A stretch of 64,000 nt of DNA from Eubacterium sp. MSJ-33 (GCF_022174665.1 NZ_CP076562.1:250001-314000), one strand, 5' to 3'; shown: positions 29,113 to 38,480, counted from the stretch's first letter. The notes: generated from the letters alone by a model not told the origin. Made by a program: numbers and translations.

Positions 29113-29961
29113 ATGGAAATTGTAACAACAGTGAAGGAAGTTCGGGATAGAGTCAAAGCATGGAAGAAGGAGGGCAAGCAGGTTGGTCTGGTGCCGACAA
29201 TGGGATATCTGCATGAGGGACATAAGAGCCTGATCGACAAGGCAGTTGCAGAAAATGATGCGGTTGTAGTCAGCGTATTTGTAAATCCAATGCAGTTTGG
29301 ACCAACCGAGGATCTGGCAAGCTACCCAAGAGATTTAGAGGCAGATGCAAAGCTGTGCGAGGCAGCCGGCGCAAGTCTGATATTCCATCCGGAACCGGAG
29401 GAAATGTATAAGGATGGTTTCTGTTCTTTCGTTGATATGAACGGACTTACCAATGCACTGTGTGGATTGTCCCGCCCGGTTCATTTCCGTGGTGTATGTA
29501 CGGTAGTGAATAAGCTGTTCAATATTGTACAGCCGGATAAGGCATATTTCGGTGAGAAGGATGCACAGCAGCTCGCTGTAATCAAGCGTATGGTTACCGA
29601 TCTGAACATGGATATCGAAATCGTTGGATGCCCGATCATCCGTGAAGCAGACGGACTTGCAAAGAGCTCTAGAAATACGTATCTCTCTCCGGAGTCCAGA
29701 AAGCAGGCAGTGATCTTGTCCAAGGCAATCTTCCTTGGTAAAAAGATGGTAGAAGATGGCGAGCGTGACGCAGCGAAGATCAAGAAGGCTATGACTGACC
29801 TGATCAACACAATGCCGCTTGCAACGATCGATTATGTGGAGATCGTAGATGGTATGACTATGCAGAGCATCGACACATTGAAGGGTGACATCTTGTGTGC
29901 AATCGCAGTCAATATCGGCGGCGAAGCAAGACTTATTGATAATTTCCACTATACAGTTTAG
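29113..29961 (+). CDS. panC: Pantothenate synthetase
   Basis: 282 residues joining pantoate and beta-alanine with ATP. Signature motifs: LVPTMGYLHEGHKSLI (HIGH-like), SVFVNPMQFGPTEDL, FGEKDAQQLAVIKRM, and SSRNTYLSPESRKQA (KMSKS-like site). Start ATG 29113, with AAAGGAAG nine bases upstream; the in-frame TTG at 29095 has no such site. Confidence 0.95.
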   Translation: MEIVTTVKEVRDRVKAWKKEGKQVGLVPTMGYLHEGHKSLIDKAVAENDAVVVSVFVNPMQFGPTEDLASYPRDLEADAKLCEAAGASLIFHPEPEEMYKDGFCSFVDMNGLTNALCGLSRPVHFRGVCTVVNKLFNIVQPDKAYFGEKDAQQLAVIKRMVTDLNMDIEIVGCPIIREADGLAKSSRNTYLSPESRKQAVILSKAIFLGKKMVEDGERDAAKIKKAMTDLINTMPLATIDYVEIVDGMTMQSIDTLKGDILCAIAVNIGGEARLIDNFHYTV

Positions 29962-29982
29962 GAAGAAAAAGGAGATACATGT

Positions 29983-30372
29983 ATGACAGTCAATATGCTG
30001 AAAAGTAAAATACATCGCGCAACGGTAAAGCAGGCAGAACTGCAGTATGTCGGCAGCATCACGATTGATGAGGCACTGATGGAGGCGGCTGGCATCTTTG
30101 AATATGAGAAGGTGCAGATCGTTGATATCGAAAATGGAAACCGCTTCGAGACTTATGTAATCGCCGGTGAGCGTGAGAGCGGCATGATCTGCTTAAACGG
30201 CGCTGCCGCAAGACAGGTGTGTGTCGGAGATAAGATCATCATTATGTGTTATGCAGATATGACGCCGGAAGAGGTACAGACACATAAGCCGAAGGTTGTA
30301 TTTGTTGATGAGGAGAATAAAATTTCAAGACTGACAAATTACGAGAAACATGGTAGACTAGAGGATATGTGA
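29983..30372 (+). CDS. panD: Aspartate 1-decarboxylase proenzyme
   Basis: 129 residues, pyruvoyl-dependent; makes beta-alanine for PanC. Self-cleavage occurs at the Gly-Ser bond in QYVGSITID (around residue 24), with catalytic Lys in MLKSKIHRA and the conserved [10 protein letters not shown]. Preceded by AAAGGAG; 21 bases after panC. Confidence 0.95.
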   Translation: MTVNMLKSKIHRATVKQAELQYVGSITIDEALMEAAGIFEYEKVQIVDIENGNRFETYVIAGERESGMICLNGAAARQVCVGDKIIIMCYADMTPEEVQTHKPKVVFVDEENKISRLTNYEKHGRLEDM

Positions 30373-30399
30373 AATATATCTTGATCAGGAGGGAACATT

Positions 30400-31593
30400 A
30401 TGCTTACAGGAAAGAAGATCGTGCTCGGTGTGAGTGGTGGTATCGCAGCCTACAAGATGGCGAATGTTGCAAGCATGCTTTCCAAGCTGCATGCAGACAT
30501 CCATGTTGTGATGACAGAGAATGCGACACATTTTATCACACCGGAGACATTTGAAGTACTGACAGGAAACCACTGTTATACAGATACATTTGACCGTTGC
30601 ATGGAACTGCATGTACCCCATATCGCGCTCGGTACGCAGGCGGATGCAATTCTGATTGCACCTGCAAGTGCGGATGTAGTTGGCAAGATCGCGAATGGAA
30701 TTGCGGATGATATGCTCACAACCTGTGTGCTTCCTGCAACCTGTCCGGTTATGCTTGCCCCATCCATGAATGTACATATGTACGAGAATCCGATCGTGCA
30801 GGATAATATGAAGAAACTTGCCTCCTATGGATATGAAATCATCGAGGCTGACGAAGGATATCTGGCTTGCCGGGATATCGGCAAAGGAAAGCTTCCGCCG
30901 GAGCATGTACTTGTGGATTATATTATCCGTGCCTGCGCAATGGACAAAGACCTTGCAGGAAAGAAGGTGCTTGTGACAGCGGGTGCCACACGGGAGTCCA
31001 TTGATCCGGTTCGTTATATCACGAATCATTCGACCGGCAAGATGGGGTATGCATTGGCACGCATGGCGGCATTCCGTGGCGCTAAAGTTACACTTGTGGC
31101 AGGACCGACGAATCTGGAAGATCCATTGTTTGTCGATATGGTGAAGGTTGTTACGGCGGAAGATATGTATGAGGCAGTGACAAGCCGAAGCGCGGACATG
31201 GATATCATCATCAAGGCAGCGGCGGTTGCCGATTACCGTCCGGAAAATGTCAGCGATGAAAAGATCAAAAAGCAGGATGGCAACATGGCTATTCCGCTTA
31301 CAAGAACAAAGGATATTTTGGCATATCTTGGCGAGCATAAGAAGGACGGTCAGTTTATCTGCGGATTTTCTATGGAGACGGAACATATGGTAGAAAATTC
31401 GAAGAAGAAGTTAGATAAGAAGCATATTGATATGGTTGCTGCAAACAACCTGAAGGTAGCAGGCGCTGGATTCGGTGTCGATACGAATATTATGACACTC
31501 ATAACAAAAGAGGGAGAAAAAGAACTCCCTCTGATGAGCAAAGAAGATGTCGCAAATGCGATATTGGATGAAATCGTTGCAAAGATAAACTAA
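30400..31593 (+). CDS. coaBC: Bifunctional PPC decarboxylase / PPC synthetase
   Basis: 397 residues. The N-terminal CoaC flavoprotein half has GVSGGIAAYKMA, the decarboxylase motif MLAPSMNVHMYENP and ACRDIGKGKL; the CoaB half has VLVTAGATRESIDPVRYITN, the AVADYRP segment and an NDI-like AANNLKV. It makes 4'-phosphopantetheine from 4'-phosphopantothenate. Last gene of the pan cluster; its stop overlaps that of the convergent yitT-like gene by four bases. Confidence 0.95.
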   Translation: MLTGKKIVLGVSGGIAAYKMANVASMLSKLHADIHVVMTENATHFITPETFEVLTGNHCYTDTFDRCMELHVPHIALGTQADAILIAPASADVVGKIANGIADDMLTTCVLPATCPVMLAPSMNVHMYENPIVQDNMKKLASYGYEIIEADEGYLACRDIGKGKLPPEHVLVDYIIRACAMDKDLAGKKVLVTAGATRESIDPVRYITNHSTGKMGYALARMAAFRGAKVTLVAGPTNLEDPLFVDMVKVVTAEDMYEAVTSRSADMDIIIKAAAVADYRPENVSDEKIKKQDGNMAIPLTRTKDILAYLGEHKKDGQFICGFSMETEHMVENSKKKLDKKHIDMVAANNLKVAGAGFGVDTNIMTLITKEGEKELPLMSKEDVANAILDEIVAKIN

Positions 31594-32468
31594 TCATTTG
31601 GTATATCATGAAATCTGCCAGCGAGTTCTTCGGTTTTGACGATATTGATAAACGCATGTGGATCAATCGAACGAATCAGAGGAATGAGCTGGCGTTTTGC
31701 TTCTGTATTGATGACAGAGTAGATCAAAGTTTTCTCTTTTTCTTCATAACAGCCGATACCCTGAAACAGCGTGGCATCGTGGTTGGTTGTTTCCCGTATT
31801 GCTTTATAGATCTGTTCGGAGTAATCCGAGATGATAAATAATGTTTCTTTTTTGTATCGTTTATAAAGAATCTGAATCGCCTGTGTGCTGCAGAACTGGA
31901 AGATGATCGAATAAAGCGCAATCGACCAGCCGAAGAGATAACCGGCCAGAATCAGCAGCATAACATTTCCGAATAATATATAGTTCCAGGCATCGATTCC
32001 TTTGCGCTGGGACAGATAGATGCTGATGAAGTCTGTACCGCCGGTTGTCGTGCCGACATTTAAGCACAGACTGATGGCGAATCCGTTGATCAGACCACCG
32101 AACACGCTGTTCAGCATGGCATCCTGCGTAAATACATAGGCAGGCAGTATGTCGACGAAAATACTCGACAGAATGATCGTGAGAATTGAGTAGAGCGTGA
32201 ATTTCCGTCCGATGAATTTGAACCCGATGTAGACCGGGATGATATTTAACAGGACATTTAGCAGTGTATATGGAACATGAATGTGCAGGAATTTCTGGAA
32301 GATCTCCTGCAGAAGCAGAGATAATCCGGAGAAACCGCCCGGAAATAATCCCGCAGGACGTGCGAAACAGCACAGATTCCATGCGAAGATGATGGACGCG
32401 AGGATAACGATGAAGATCCGGAATACCTGATAGAATTTCGGGTGTTTGTATTCAATGGATTGGAACAT
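31590..32468 (-). CDS. YitT-family membrane protein (DUF161 + DUF2179)
   Basis: 292 residues. Five to six transmembrane helices (residues about 15-190; FARPAGLFPGGFSGLSLLLQ and GTTTGGTDFISIYLS are family marks) followed by a cytoplasmic DUF2179 domain (about 205-285). YitT proteins are widespread in Firmicutes and of unknown biochemical role. Divergent from rlmD. Confidence 0.85.
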   Translation of the reverse strand: MFQSIEYKHPKFYQVFRIFIVILASIIFAWNLCCFARPAGLFPGGFSGLSLLLQEIFQKFLHIHVPYTLLNVLLNIIPVYIGFKFIGRKFTLYSILTIILSSIFVDILPAYVFTQDAMLNSVFGGLINGFAISLCLNVGTTTGGTDFISIYLSQRKGIDAWNYILFGNVMLLILAGYLFGWSIALYSIIFQFCSTQAIQILYKRYKKETLFIISDYSEQIYKAIRETTNHDATLFQGIGCYEEKEKTLIYSVINTEAKRQLIPLIRSIDPHAFINIVKTEELAGRFHDIPND

Positions 32469-32582
32469 GGTGAACCCTCCTTTGCGGTGTGTGGAATTTG
32501 TTTCTTTTCTTCAAATTATAAATATAGTATACTATGATTAGTTGAATTTATAAATATGAATTAGGTAAAAAGAGGAACGAAA

Positions 32583-34238
32583 GTGAAGAAAAACGATAGC
32601 ATAGAATTAGTGATAGAGGATATGGGAACGGACGGCGAAGGAATCGGACATGTAGCGACTGAGGACGGCAGAAGCATCGCAGTATTCGTGAAGGATGCCG
32701 TGATGGGCGATACGATCCGTGCCGCAATCACGAAAGTCAAAAAGCAGTATGTGTATGCGCGATTGGTGGAAGTAATTAAGCCGTCACCATATCGTGTAGA
32801 ACCGAAATGTCCGGTGGCAAGACCGTGCGGAGGCTGTACCTTGCAGCATGTCAGCTACGAAAAACAGCTTGATTACAAATGGAACAAAGTCAAGAACTGT
32901 CTTTCACGTATCGGTGGAATCGAGCATCCGGAAGATCTGATGGAGCCGATCATTGGCATGGAGAATCCGTGGAATTACCGGAACAAAGCGCAGTTCCCGG
33001 TGGGACGTGACAAAGACGGAAAGGTTGTAACCGGATTTTATGCAGGCAGAACGCATACGATCATTGACACGCCGCATTGTGATATTCAGGCGGAGGGCAA
33101 TGATGCGATTATTAAATGTGTGCGGGATTTCCTGCAGGAATATAATATTTCAACTTATGACGAGGAGACGCATACTGGTCTGATGCGCCATATCTTAACG
33201 AGGGTAGGATTTACAACCGGTGAGATCATGGTGTGCCTGATTATCAATGGCACGAAGCTCCCACATGCAGACGTGCTGGTGGAGCGGCTGTGCCAGATCG
33301 ATGGAATGACGAGCATCAGCATCAATATCAATCAGGAAAAGACGAACCGGATTCTGGGAGATACATGCAAGACCTTATGGGGACAGGATTATATTACGGA
33401 TTATATCGGTGATGTGAAATATCAGATATCACCATTGTCGTTCTATCAGGTAAACCCGGTACAGACAAAGAAACTGTATGACAAAGCCTTGGAATATGCA
33501 GATCTTCAGGGTGGGGAGACGGTCTGGGATCTGTACTGCGGTATCGGAACTATTTCGCTGTTCTTGAGCAAAAAGGCGGCGAAGGTGTATGGCGTGGAAA
33601 TCGTCCCACAGGCAATCGCCGATGCGAAGGTAAATGCGCAGATCAATGGCATCGAAAATGTACAGTTCTTCGTTGGCAAGGCAGAAGAAGTGCTTCCAGC
33701 CGAATACAAGGAACACGGCGTATATGCGGATGTGATCGTCGTTGATCCGCCACGTAAGGGCTGTGATGAGACATTATTGCAGACAATCGCAGATATGCAG
33801 CCAAAACGGATGGTCTACGTGAGCTGTGATCCGGCAACGCTTGCCAGAGATGTGAAGCGCATGGGTGAGCTTGGGTATCAGGTGGAGAAGGTAGCGGTTG
33901 TGGATCAATTTTGTCAAGGGGGGCATGTGGAGACGGTAGTTAAATTGTCCCTAAAAACTGATACACCCAAATTTGAGGTTATTATGAAGCCTGATGAAGA
34001 GGGTAATTACACACCGGAGGAAAAGGTGACTTATCAGAAGATTAAGGAGTATGTATTTGAAAAATATGGATTGAAGGTACATTCTCTTTATATCGCACAA
34101 ATAAAAGACAAATGCGGATTAAATAAAGAGCGTAAAGGGAACAACTGGAAGAAAAATGAAGATGCAAGAGTACCACAATGTACTTTGGAGAAAGAGGCTG
34201 CTATCATGGATGCCTTTATGCATTTTGGTATGATATAA
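32583..34238 (+). CDS. rlmD: 23S rRNA (uracil-1939-C5)-methyltransferase with element-derived C-terminal tail
   Basis: 551 residues. N-terminal TRAM domain (VIEDMGTDGEGIGH), Fe-S cysteines CPVARPCGGCTLQH, SAM-binding FSLYCGIGTISLF-like DLYCGIGTISLFLSKKA, VVDPPRKGC and the catalytic Cys in YVSCDPATLARD. The normal family end HVETVV is reached at residues 448-453. From codon 449 on, the gene crosses the 11-bp integration core, and its last about 98 codons belong to the inserted element: a tail of the type YQKIKEYVFEKYGLKV ending MHFGMI, homologous to but different from the original host tail, now at 47232-47529. GTG start after GAGGAA. The enzyme domain is intact, so function is likely kept. 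Confidence 0.9.
   Translation: MKKNDSIELVIEDMGTDGEGIGHVATEDGRSIAVFVKDAVMGDTIRAAITKVKKQYVYARLVEVIKPSPYRVEPKCPVARPCGGCTLQHVSYEKQLDYKWNKVKNCLSRIGGIEHPEDLMEPIIGMENPWNYRNKAQFPVGRDKDGKVVTGFYAGRTHTIIDTPHCDIQAEGNDAIIKCVRDFLQEYNISTYDEETHTGLMRHILTRVGFTTGEIMVCLIINGTKLPHADVLVERLCQIDGMTSISININQEKTNRILGDTCKTLWGQDYITDYIGDVKYQISPLSFYQVNPVQTKKLYDKALEYADLQGGETVWDLYCGIGTISLFLSKKAAKVYGVEIVPQAIADAKVNAQINGIENVQFFVGKAEEVLPAEYKEHGVYADVIVVDPPRKGCDETLLQTIADMQPKRMVYVSCDPATLARDVKRMGELGYQVEKVAVVDQFCQGGHVETVVKLSLKTDTPKFEVIMKPDEEGNYTPEEKVTYQKIKEYVFEKYGLKVHSLYIAQIKDKCGLNKERKGNNWKKNEDARVPQCTLEKEAAIMDAFMHFGMI
33927..33937 (+). repeat. attL core
   Basis: GTGGAGACGGT, starting on a codon boundary (Val449 of RlmD). Similarity to attR continues loosely (GTT...TTGTCC) for another dozen bases. 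Confidence 0.85.
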
Positions 34239-34281
34239 AAATATTAAAGTAATGTAAAGATAAGTAGATGAAGTTGTAAAA

Positions 34282-34310
34282 AGAAGGTTATAATACACCT
34301 TCTTTTTTTT
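34282..34310 (+). terminator. Terminator supplied to hybrid rlmD by the element
   Basis: AGAAGGT (34282-34288) and ACCTTCT (34297-34303), then seven to eight T. It would shield the element from host transcription through rlmD. Confidence 0.8.
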
Positions 34311-34342
34311 ATGCAAAAAAATATCAAAAGGAGGATTTGAGA

Positions 34343-35284
34343 ATGGTTACAGAAACAATCAAAACAACAATGAAGGAGTTCGCAGAAGCAGTCAGGGATG
34401 CTGTAGAAGCATCTTTGGGAGAGGAATATCAGGTGCAGATAAATGATGTGGTAAGAAATAATGATATGCACTTAACAGGGCTTGTTATCTACAATGGAAT
34501 TAGTAACATGGCACCGAATATCTATCTGGAAAACTATTTTAGCCATTATCAGGAAGGGATGACAATGGATGAGATAAGTCAGGATATTATCCGTACATAT
34601 GAGAAATACAGGGTATCAGAGAATTTTGATACAACAATATTCTTTGACTTCAACAGGGTAAAAGACCGTATCTGCTACAAGCTGGTAAATGCTAAGCGGA
34701 ATCAGGAACGGTTGGCGGATACCCCATGTATGGAGTTTTACGATTTGGTGTTAGTTCCATATATTTTGATTGCAATGGATGAGAATGGTATTCAAAGCTG
34801 TCTGGTAAAGGATTATATGCTGGGAGTGTGGGATGTCAGCAAAGAAACCCTGTTTGATTTGGCAAAACAGAATACACAGAGATTATTCTGTAGCAGGGTG
34901 GAATCCTTGAAAAATGTAATAATGGGTATTATGAAACCGGAAATGAGTGATGAAGAAGCAGATGAGTTCTATGAAATGAGTGAAGATGTGGAGGAAGCTG
35001 TTCCCATGTATGTATGCACGAATTCTTCTAAAATGTATGGTGCAGGTACTATATTCTATGATGGTCTGCTGAAAGACTTTGCAGACCGTATAGGCAGTGA
35101 TTTTTATATCTTGCCAAGCAGTATTCATGAAACATTGTTTATTCCTGCATCCGCAGGGATGGATGTTGAACTTTTGAAGGAAATGGTGCGAGATGTAAAT
35201 CATACAGAAGTTTTGCCCAATGAAATCTTATCTGACAATGTGTATTACTATGACCGTAATTCAGACCATGTGGAAATAAGGTAA
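34343..35284 (+). CDS. DUF5688 family protein
   Basis: 313 residues, soluble, no signal peptide. The pattern NIYLENYFSHYQEGMTMDEI near residue 60 and TPCMEFYDLVLVPYIL near 130 match DUF5688 proteins, common on clostridial mobile elements; role unknown. Start ATG 34343, eight bases after AGGAGG. It is the first gene inside attL and heads a possible operon with the ArdC-like gene 23 bases downstream. Confidence 0.7.
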   Translation: MVTETIKTTMKEFAEAVRDAVEASLGEEYQVQINDVVRNNDMHLTGLVIYNGISNMAPNIYLENYFSHYQEGMTMDEISQDIIRTYEKYRVSENFDTTIFFDFNRVKDRICYKLVNAKRNQERLADTPCMEFYDLVLVPYILIAMDENGIQSCLVKDYMLGVWDVSKETLFDLAKQNTQRLFCSRVESLKNVIMGIMKPEMSDEEADEFYEMSEDVEEAVPMYVCTNSSKMYGAGTIFYDGLLKDFADRIGSDFYILPSSIHETLFIPASAGMDVELLKEMVRDVNHTEVLPNEILSDNVYYYDRNSDHVEIR

Positions 35285-35307
35285 TTCTGAATATAGAGGA
35301 ACAGAAA

Positions 35308-36156
35308 ATGGGTAAGAATCAGGAAAAAATAAAAGAAGCCCTTGACCGTATTGAAGATGGTCTGGCTGCTATCAATTCAGATGAGAACTGGCTCAGTTAT
35401 TTGTGTTTTCAAAGCAAGTTTTATAATTACTCATTTGGAAATACAATGCTTATCTATTCGCAGAATCCGCAGGCAACTTATGTGAAAGGATATAAAGCAT
35501 GGAATCAGCTGGGAAGATATGTTAAGAAGGGAAGCCGGGGACTGGCTATTTTAGCTCCGTGTTTTCGCAAGACGGATAAAATGGAACAGGAGGAAGAAAT
35601 ATTTTATCAGAAATCTGAAGATGAGAAAAAAAAAGAAAGAGTTATTTCTGGCTTCCGTGTCACATATGTTTATGATATTGCTGATACAGAAGGTTCCGAT
35701 GAATATTTGCCTGTGCTTGTAAAAGGTCTTACAGGAAACAGTAAAAAAGAAAGGACTATTTATGAAAAGATATTGAAAGTCGTATCAAAAGAGCATACAG
35801 TGAAGGAAGTCACGGGAACTGCTGCTAAAGGCTCTTACAACCTTGAAACAGGAGTAATTTGCGTCAGGGGTGATTTGGATTATTTGCAGAAAATAAAGAC
35901 CCTGTTACACGAATACGCACATTCCATTGATTTTACACTTCATCCGGAACAGGATGTAAGACACAACCGCAGGGAATTGATTGCTGAATCGGTGGCTTAT
36001 GTAGTAGGTGTGAATCTGGGACTTGATACAAGCTCCTATTCCATGAGTTATATCAAAAGCTGGATGCAGGATACGGATGAGTTAAAAATCATTGCTGATA
36101 CGGTGCAGAAGATATCGGCACTAATTATCAACAATTTTAATGATTTAGAAGATTAA
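35308..36156 (+). CDS. ArdC-like antirestriction protein with zincin motif
   Basis: 282 residues. The N-terminal half resembles the ArdC ssDNA-binding domain (NTMLIYSQNPQATYVKGYKAW); the C-terminal half is a metalloprotease-like domain with HEYAHSIDF (HExxH) and a downstream Glu in RRELIAESVAYVV. ArdC-type proteins protect entering conjugative DNA from restriction. Domain-level recognition is good; the exact activity is inferred. Confidence 0.8.
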   Translation: MGKNQEKIKEALDRIEDGLAAINSDENWLSYLCFQSKFYNYSFGNTMLIYSQNPQATYVKGYKAWNQLGRYVKKGSRGLAILAPCFRKTDKMEQEEEIFYQKSEDEKKKERVISGFRVTYVYDIADTEGSDEYLPVLVKGLTGNSKKERTIYEKILKVVSKEHTVKEVTGTAAKGSYNLETGVICVRGDLDYLQKIKTLLHEYAHSIDFTLHPEQDVRHNRRELIAESVAYVVGVNLGLDTSSYSMSYIKSWMQDTDELKIIADTVQKISALIINNFNDLED

Positions 36157-36162
36157 AATGTA

Positions 36163-36199
36163 TTGCATTTCGCAAGCATGCTAACTATAATATAGTTAG
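36163..36199 (+). promoter_or_regulatory. Promoter and operator of the toxin-antitoxin pair
   Basis: TTGCAT (36163-36168), 17 bases, TATAAT (36186-36191). The palindrome CTAACTATA-A-TATAGTTAG (36181-36199) covers the -10 box, as expected for autoregulation by a ribbon-helix-helix antitoxin. Confidence 0.8.
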
Positions 36200-36216
36200 A
36201 TAAGGAGGCGATGATT

Positions 36217-36522
36217 ATGGCTAGGACATCAAGCATATATGCAAGGGTTGAGCCTGAATTAAAAGAACAGGCAGAACTTGTATTAGACCAGTTAGGAATT
36301 CCGATGTCTAATGCGGTTGGTATGTTTTTGAGACAGGTTGTTTTGCAACGTGGCATTCCCTTTGATATGAAATTACCCCAAAGTCAGCCATTAGCATATG
36401 GTTCGCTTACAAAGGAACAATTTGACGCAGAAATTAACAAAGGAATTAAGGATATAGACGAGGGCAGGGTCTATTCAATAGATGATGTTGAATCAGAAAT
36501 GCATAGGGATTTTGGTATATGA
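36217..36522 (+). CDS. RelB/DinJ-type antitoxin
   Basis: 101 residues; N-terminal ribbon-helix-helix (SSIYARVEPELKEQAELVLDQ pattern, then LGIPMSNAVGMFLRQVV) and a C-terminal toxin-wrapping region. Start ATG 36217, eight bases from AAGGAGG. Its last codons overlap the toxin start (ATGA-type overlap), implying coupled translation. Confidence 0.85.
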   Translation: MARTSSIYARVEPELKEQAELVLDQLGIPMSNAVGMFLRQVVLQRGIPFDMKLPQSQPLAYGSLTKEQFDAEINKGIKDIDEGRVYSIDDVESEMHRDFGI

Positions 36523-36836
36523 GTTTTAGAATACAGTTTACGTCTGGTGCAAGACAGGATTTGAGGGATATATTTGAATATATTGCATTTGAATTACTTG
36601 TGCCGGATACAGCAAAAGCACAGACAAAGAGAATTATAGACGAAATAAGGACGTTAGATGTGTTCCCTATGCGTTATCCACTGTATGAAGATGAGCCTTG
36701 GCACAGCATAGGACTTAGATTTTTTCCTATAGATAATTATTTGATTTTTTATCGGACTGATGAAGAAAAAGAAATTGTGAGTATAGTGCGAATTATGTAC
36801 GGTGGGAGAGACATTAGCAGACAGTTAAGTGAATAG
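36519..36836 (+). CDS. RelE/ParE-superfamily toxin
   Basis: 105 residues with the RelE/ParE fold pattern: FTSGARQDLRDIFEYIAFEL, LRFFPIDNYLIFYR and VSIVRIMYGGRD. Probably an mRNA-cleaving or gyrase-targeting toxin neutralised by the gene overlapping its start; which of the two cannot be told from sequence. It would stabilise the element in the host. Confidence 0.85.
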   Translation: MSFRIQFTSGARQDLRDIFEYIAFELLVPDTAKAQTKRIIDEIRTLDVFPMRYPLYEDEPWHSIGLRFFPIDNYLIFYRTDEEKEIVSIVRIMYGGRDISRQLSE

Positions 36837-36842
36837 TATGGT

Positions 36843-36879
36843 AAAACAGGCAGGTAATGAGTAGTTATCTGCCTGTTTT
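36843..36879. terminator. Bidirectional terminator between TA pair and RHH gene
   Basis: AAAACAGGCAG (36843-36853) and CTGCCTGTTTT (36869-36879), a perfect 11-bp stem with A and T flanks usable from both sides. Confidence 0.8.
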
Positions 36880-36910
36880 GTATATCCATTCAAAATGTAA
36901 TTTATACAAT

Positions 36911-37126
36911 CTAATCATTGGAAGGTTGTCTGTCTGTTTCCTGTATCTTGGAAGAATCTCTTTTTTCCATATCGTGTAGGGCATATTCGCAAGCCTGTAT
37001 TACAAAACTGGAAAATGATACATTCTGGTTCTGAATAGCAGCTTCTATTCTTTGGATAAGTGGGACAGGAAAACGGATAGTTTTATTTTCGGATTCTTTT
37101 TTGTCTTGTTTTAATTGAAATGCCAT
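36911..37126 (-). CDS. Small ribbon-helix-helix-like protein
   Basis: 71 residues. NKTIRFPVPLIQRIEAAI and SFSSFVIQACEYAL fit a ribbon-helix-helix DNA-binding fold; the flanks are charged. It is the only gene of the element on the minus strand. Start chosen at MAFQLKQ, preceded by GGAGG, instead of an upstream ATG. Likely a regulator or an accessory mobilisation protein; not assigned further. Confidence 0.65.
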   Translation of the reverse strand: MAFQLKQDKKESENKTIRFPVPLIQRIEAAIQNQNVSFSSFVIQACEYALHDMEKRDSSKIQETDRQPSND

Positions 37127-37460
37127 AGCTTTACCTCCTATATTACCTATGATATTGCAAATGATTTGTAAAAGAAGCACTATACAATGCAATACAAAAC
37201 GTATTGCAAGTGAAAAAAATTTGTGCTAAAATCGAGAAGATAAGATGGCTAATACAGAGTGAGAAGCCATATTTATAAAAAATGAAAAACTTAGATGAGC
37301 CTTGAAAATTGAATATATAGTATCCTTTAAGGGGTCAATCGCCGTTGGCGATGGACTTAGGAACATTTAGAAATTTTAATCACAGCATTAGTACTTATTT
37401 TGGCGATGGGGCTATCAATGGTAGCCTGTGTCAGTAATGAAGGCAAAGGAGATAATAACT

Positions 37461-37514
37461 ATGGGTACAATCATATTTGCTCTGATTGTCATCTGGGCGT
37501 TTAAAGATGGCTAA
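37461..37514 (+). CDS. 17-residue hydrophobic mini-protein, copy A
   Basis: MGTIIFALIVIWAFKDG, with AAAGGAG nine bases before the ATG. Its near twin (MGTILFALIVIWAFKDD) lies 3.4 kb away in the same element with its own ribosome site. Conservation at protein level and the ribosome sites argue it is translated; the single hydrophobic stretch suggests a membrane peptide. Function unknown. Confidence 0.6.
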   Translation: MGTIIFALIVIWAFKDG

Positions 37515-37644
37515 CCAGACGATTAAAGCATATCAATAACACCTGACTATGCTGGCTCAGAAATCCAAACCAATAAAGTGTATCATGTATACCACTTTGA
37601 AAAATATTTAACTCAAAATAGGAAGATAAAAAAGGGGGATAATT

Positions 37645-38340
37645 ATGAAGAAACTAAAGAAATTCATAAAACCAATGTTAATGCTCGCTCTTGTTATCGG
37701 AGCTGTATTTGCTATCAATGGCTGTGCCAAACAGACAGATGACGACGGCACACAGACCGTAACCGAAGCTACTGAAACAGACGCAACTGTAACCGATGCA
37801 GGGGACACGGACGATAAGACTGACACAGCAAAGACCAAGTCCAAAACTGTCAAGGCAGATGCTGCAAAGACTGGTAAGACTGAGAATGACTCAGACAAAA
37901 AGCCATCAACACAGGCACCTGCTACGACTGAGGCACCGACAACTCAGGCTCCTGCTCCTACCACAGAGGCTCCGACAACTCAGGCTCCGAGAACCGAAGA
38001 GCCTACAACCGCTCACCAGCATACATGGAAGACTGTTGTAGATAAGGATGAGTGGGATGAGCCAATCTATGAGGAGCAGGATGTGTATGAGAACCACAGC
38101 CGCTGGCCTGATGGAACTCTTGCAGATGAATTACGTGACTCTTGTGCAAAACAAAGATGGTGTGCAGACCATTGTGTAAGTTGCTTCCCTAATTGTCCAG
38201 ACCCAGACCCTGCTGGTAGATGTGCACTTAGAATCCTTTACGGGACAGAGTGGGTTGGTACTGAAAAAGTACAGACTGGTACAAAACACCATGATGCCGT
38301 TACACACCAGGAGTGCAGTGTCTGCGGTGCCAGAAAGTAA
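37645..38340 (+). CDS. Lipoprotein with Thr/Pro-rich stalk and Cys-rich C-terminus
   Basis: 231 residues. Lipoprotein signal MKKLKKFIKPMLMLALVIGA with lipobox INGC (Cys27), then an acidic/Thr-rich segment, two copies of TTEAPTTQAPAP-type linker (residues about 92-125), and a C-terminal domain of about 105 residues rich in His, Trp and Cys (AHQHTWKTVVDKDEW; CADHCVSCFPNC; QECSVCGARK). The eight or so cysteines in CxxC-like pairs suggest metal binding or disulfides. A surface protein borne by the element; role unknown. AAAGGGGG precedes the ATG. Confidence 0.75.
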   Translation: MKKLKKFIKPMLMLALVIGAVFAINGCAKQTDDDGTQTVTEATETDATVTDAGDTDDKTDTAKTKSKTVKADAAKTGKTENDSDKKPSTQAPATTEAPTTQAPAPTTEAPTTQAPRTEEPTTAHQHTWKTVVDKDEWDEPIYEEQDVYENHSRWPDGTLADELRDSCAKQRWCADHCVSCFPNCPDPDPAGRCALRILYGTEWVGTEKVQTGTKHHDAVTHQECSVCGARK

Positions 38341-38351
38341 CACATGAAATA

Positions 38352-38383
38352 AAAGGCTCTGATAGCGATATCAGGGCTTTTTT
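38352..38383 (+). terminator. Terminator after the lipoprotein gene
   Basis: AAGGCTCTGATA pairs with TATCAGGGCTTT with few mismatches around GCGA, followed by T residues. Confidence 0.7.
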
Positions 38384-38428
38384 CATGTTATGCTTTCTTG
38401 TGTGGTTCAAGGTTCAGGATAAAAAAGT
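38384..38428. repeat. 45-bp direct repeat, copy 1
   Basis: Begins CATGTTATGCTTTCTTGTGT; the same 45 bases with two or three mismatches recur at 38665-38709. Copy 1 is non-coding, copy 2 falls in an ORF. Confidence 0.8.
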
Positions 38429-38480
38429 AATGCCATAACTATGGCTTACAAATATACATAGACAGAAAGGGGAATGAATT

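Noticed and set aside
36519..36836. Second transposon inside the element
   Set aside because: The TA pair, promoter and terminators account for the features; no terminal repeats or transposase found.
37372..37512. Lipoprotein-like stretch (LVLILAMGLSMVAC) overlapping mini-protein A in another frame
   Set aside because: No start codon is available between the preceding stop and the hydrophobic segment; perhaps a remnant, but not supportable as a gene.
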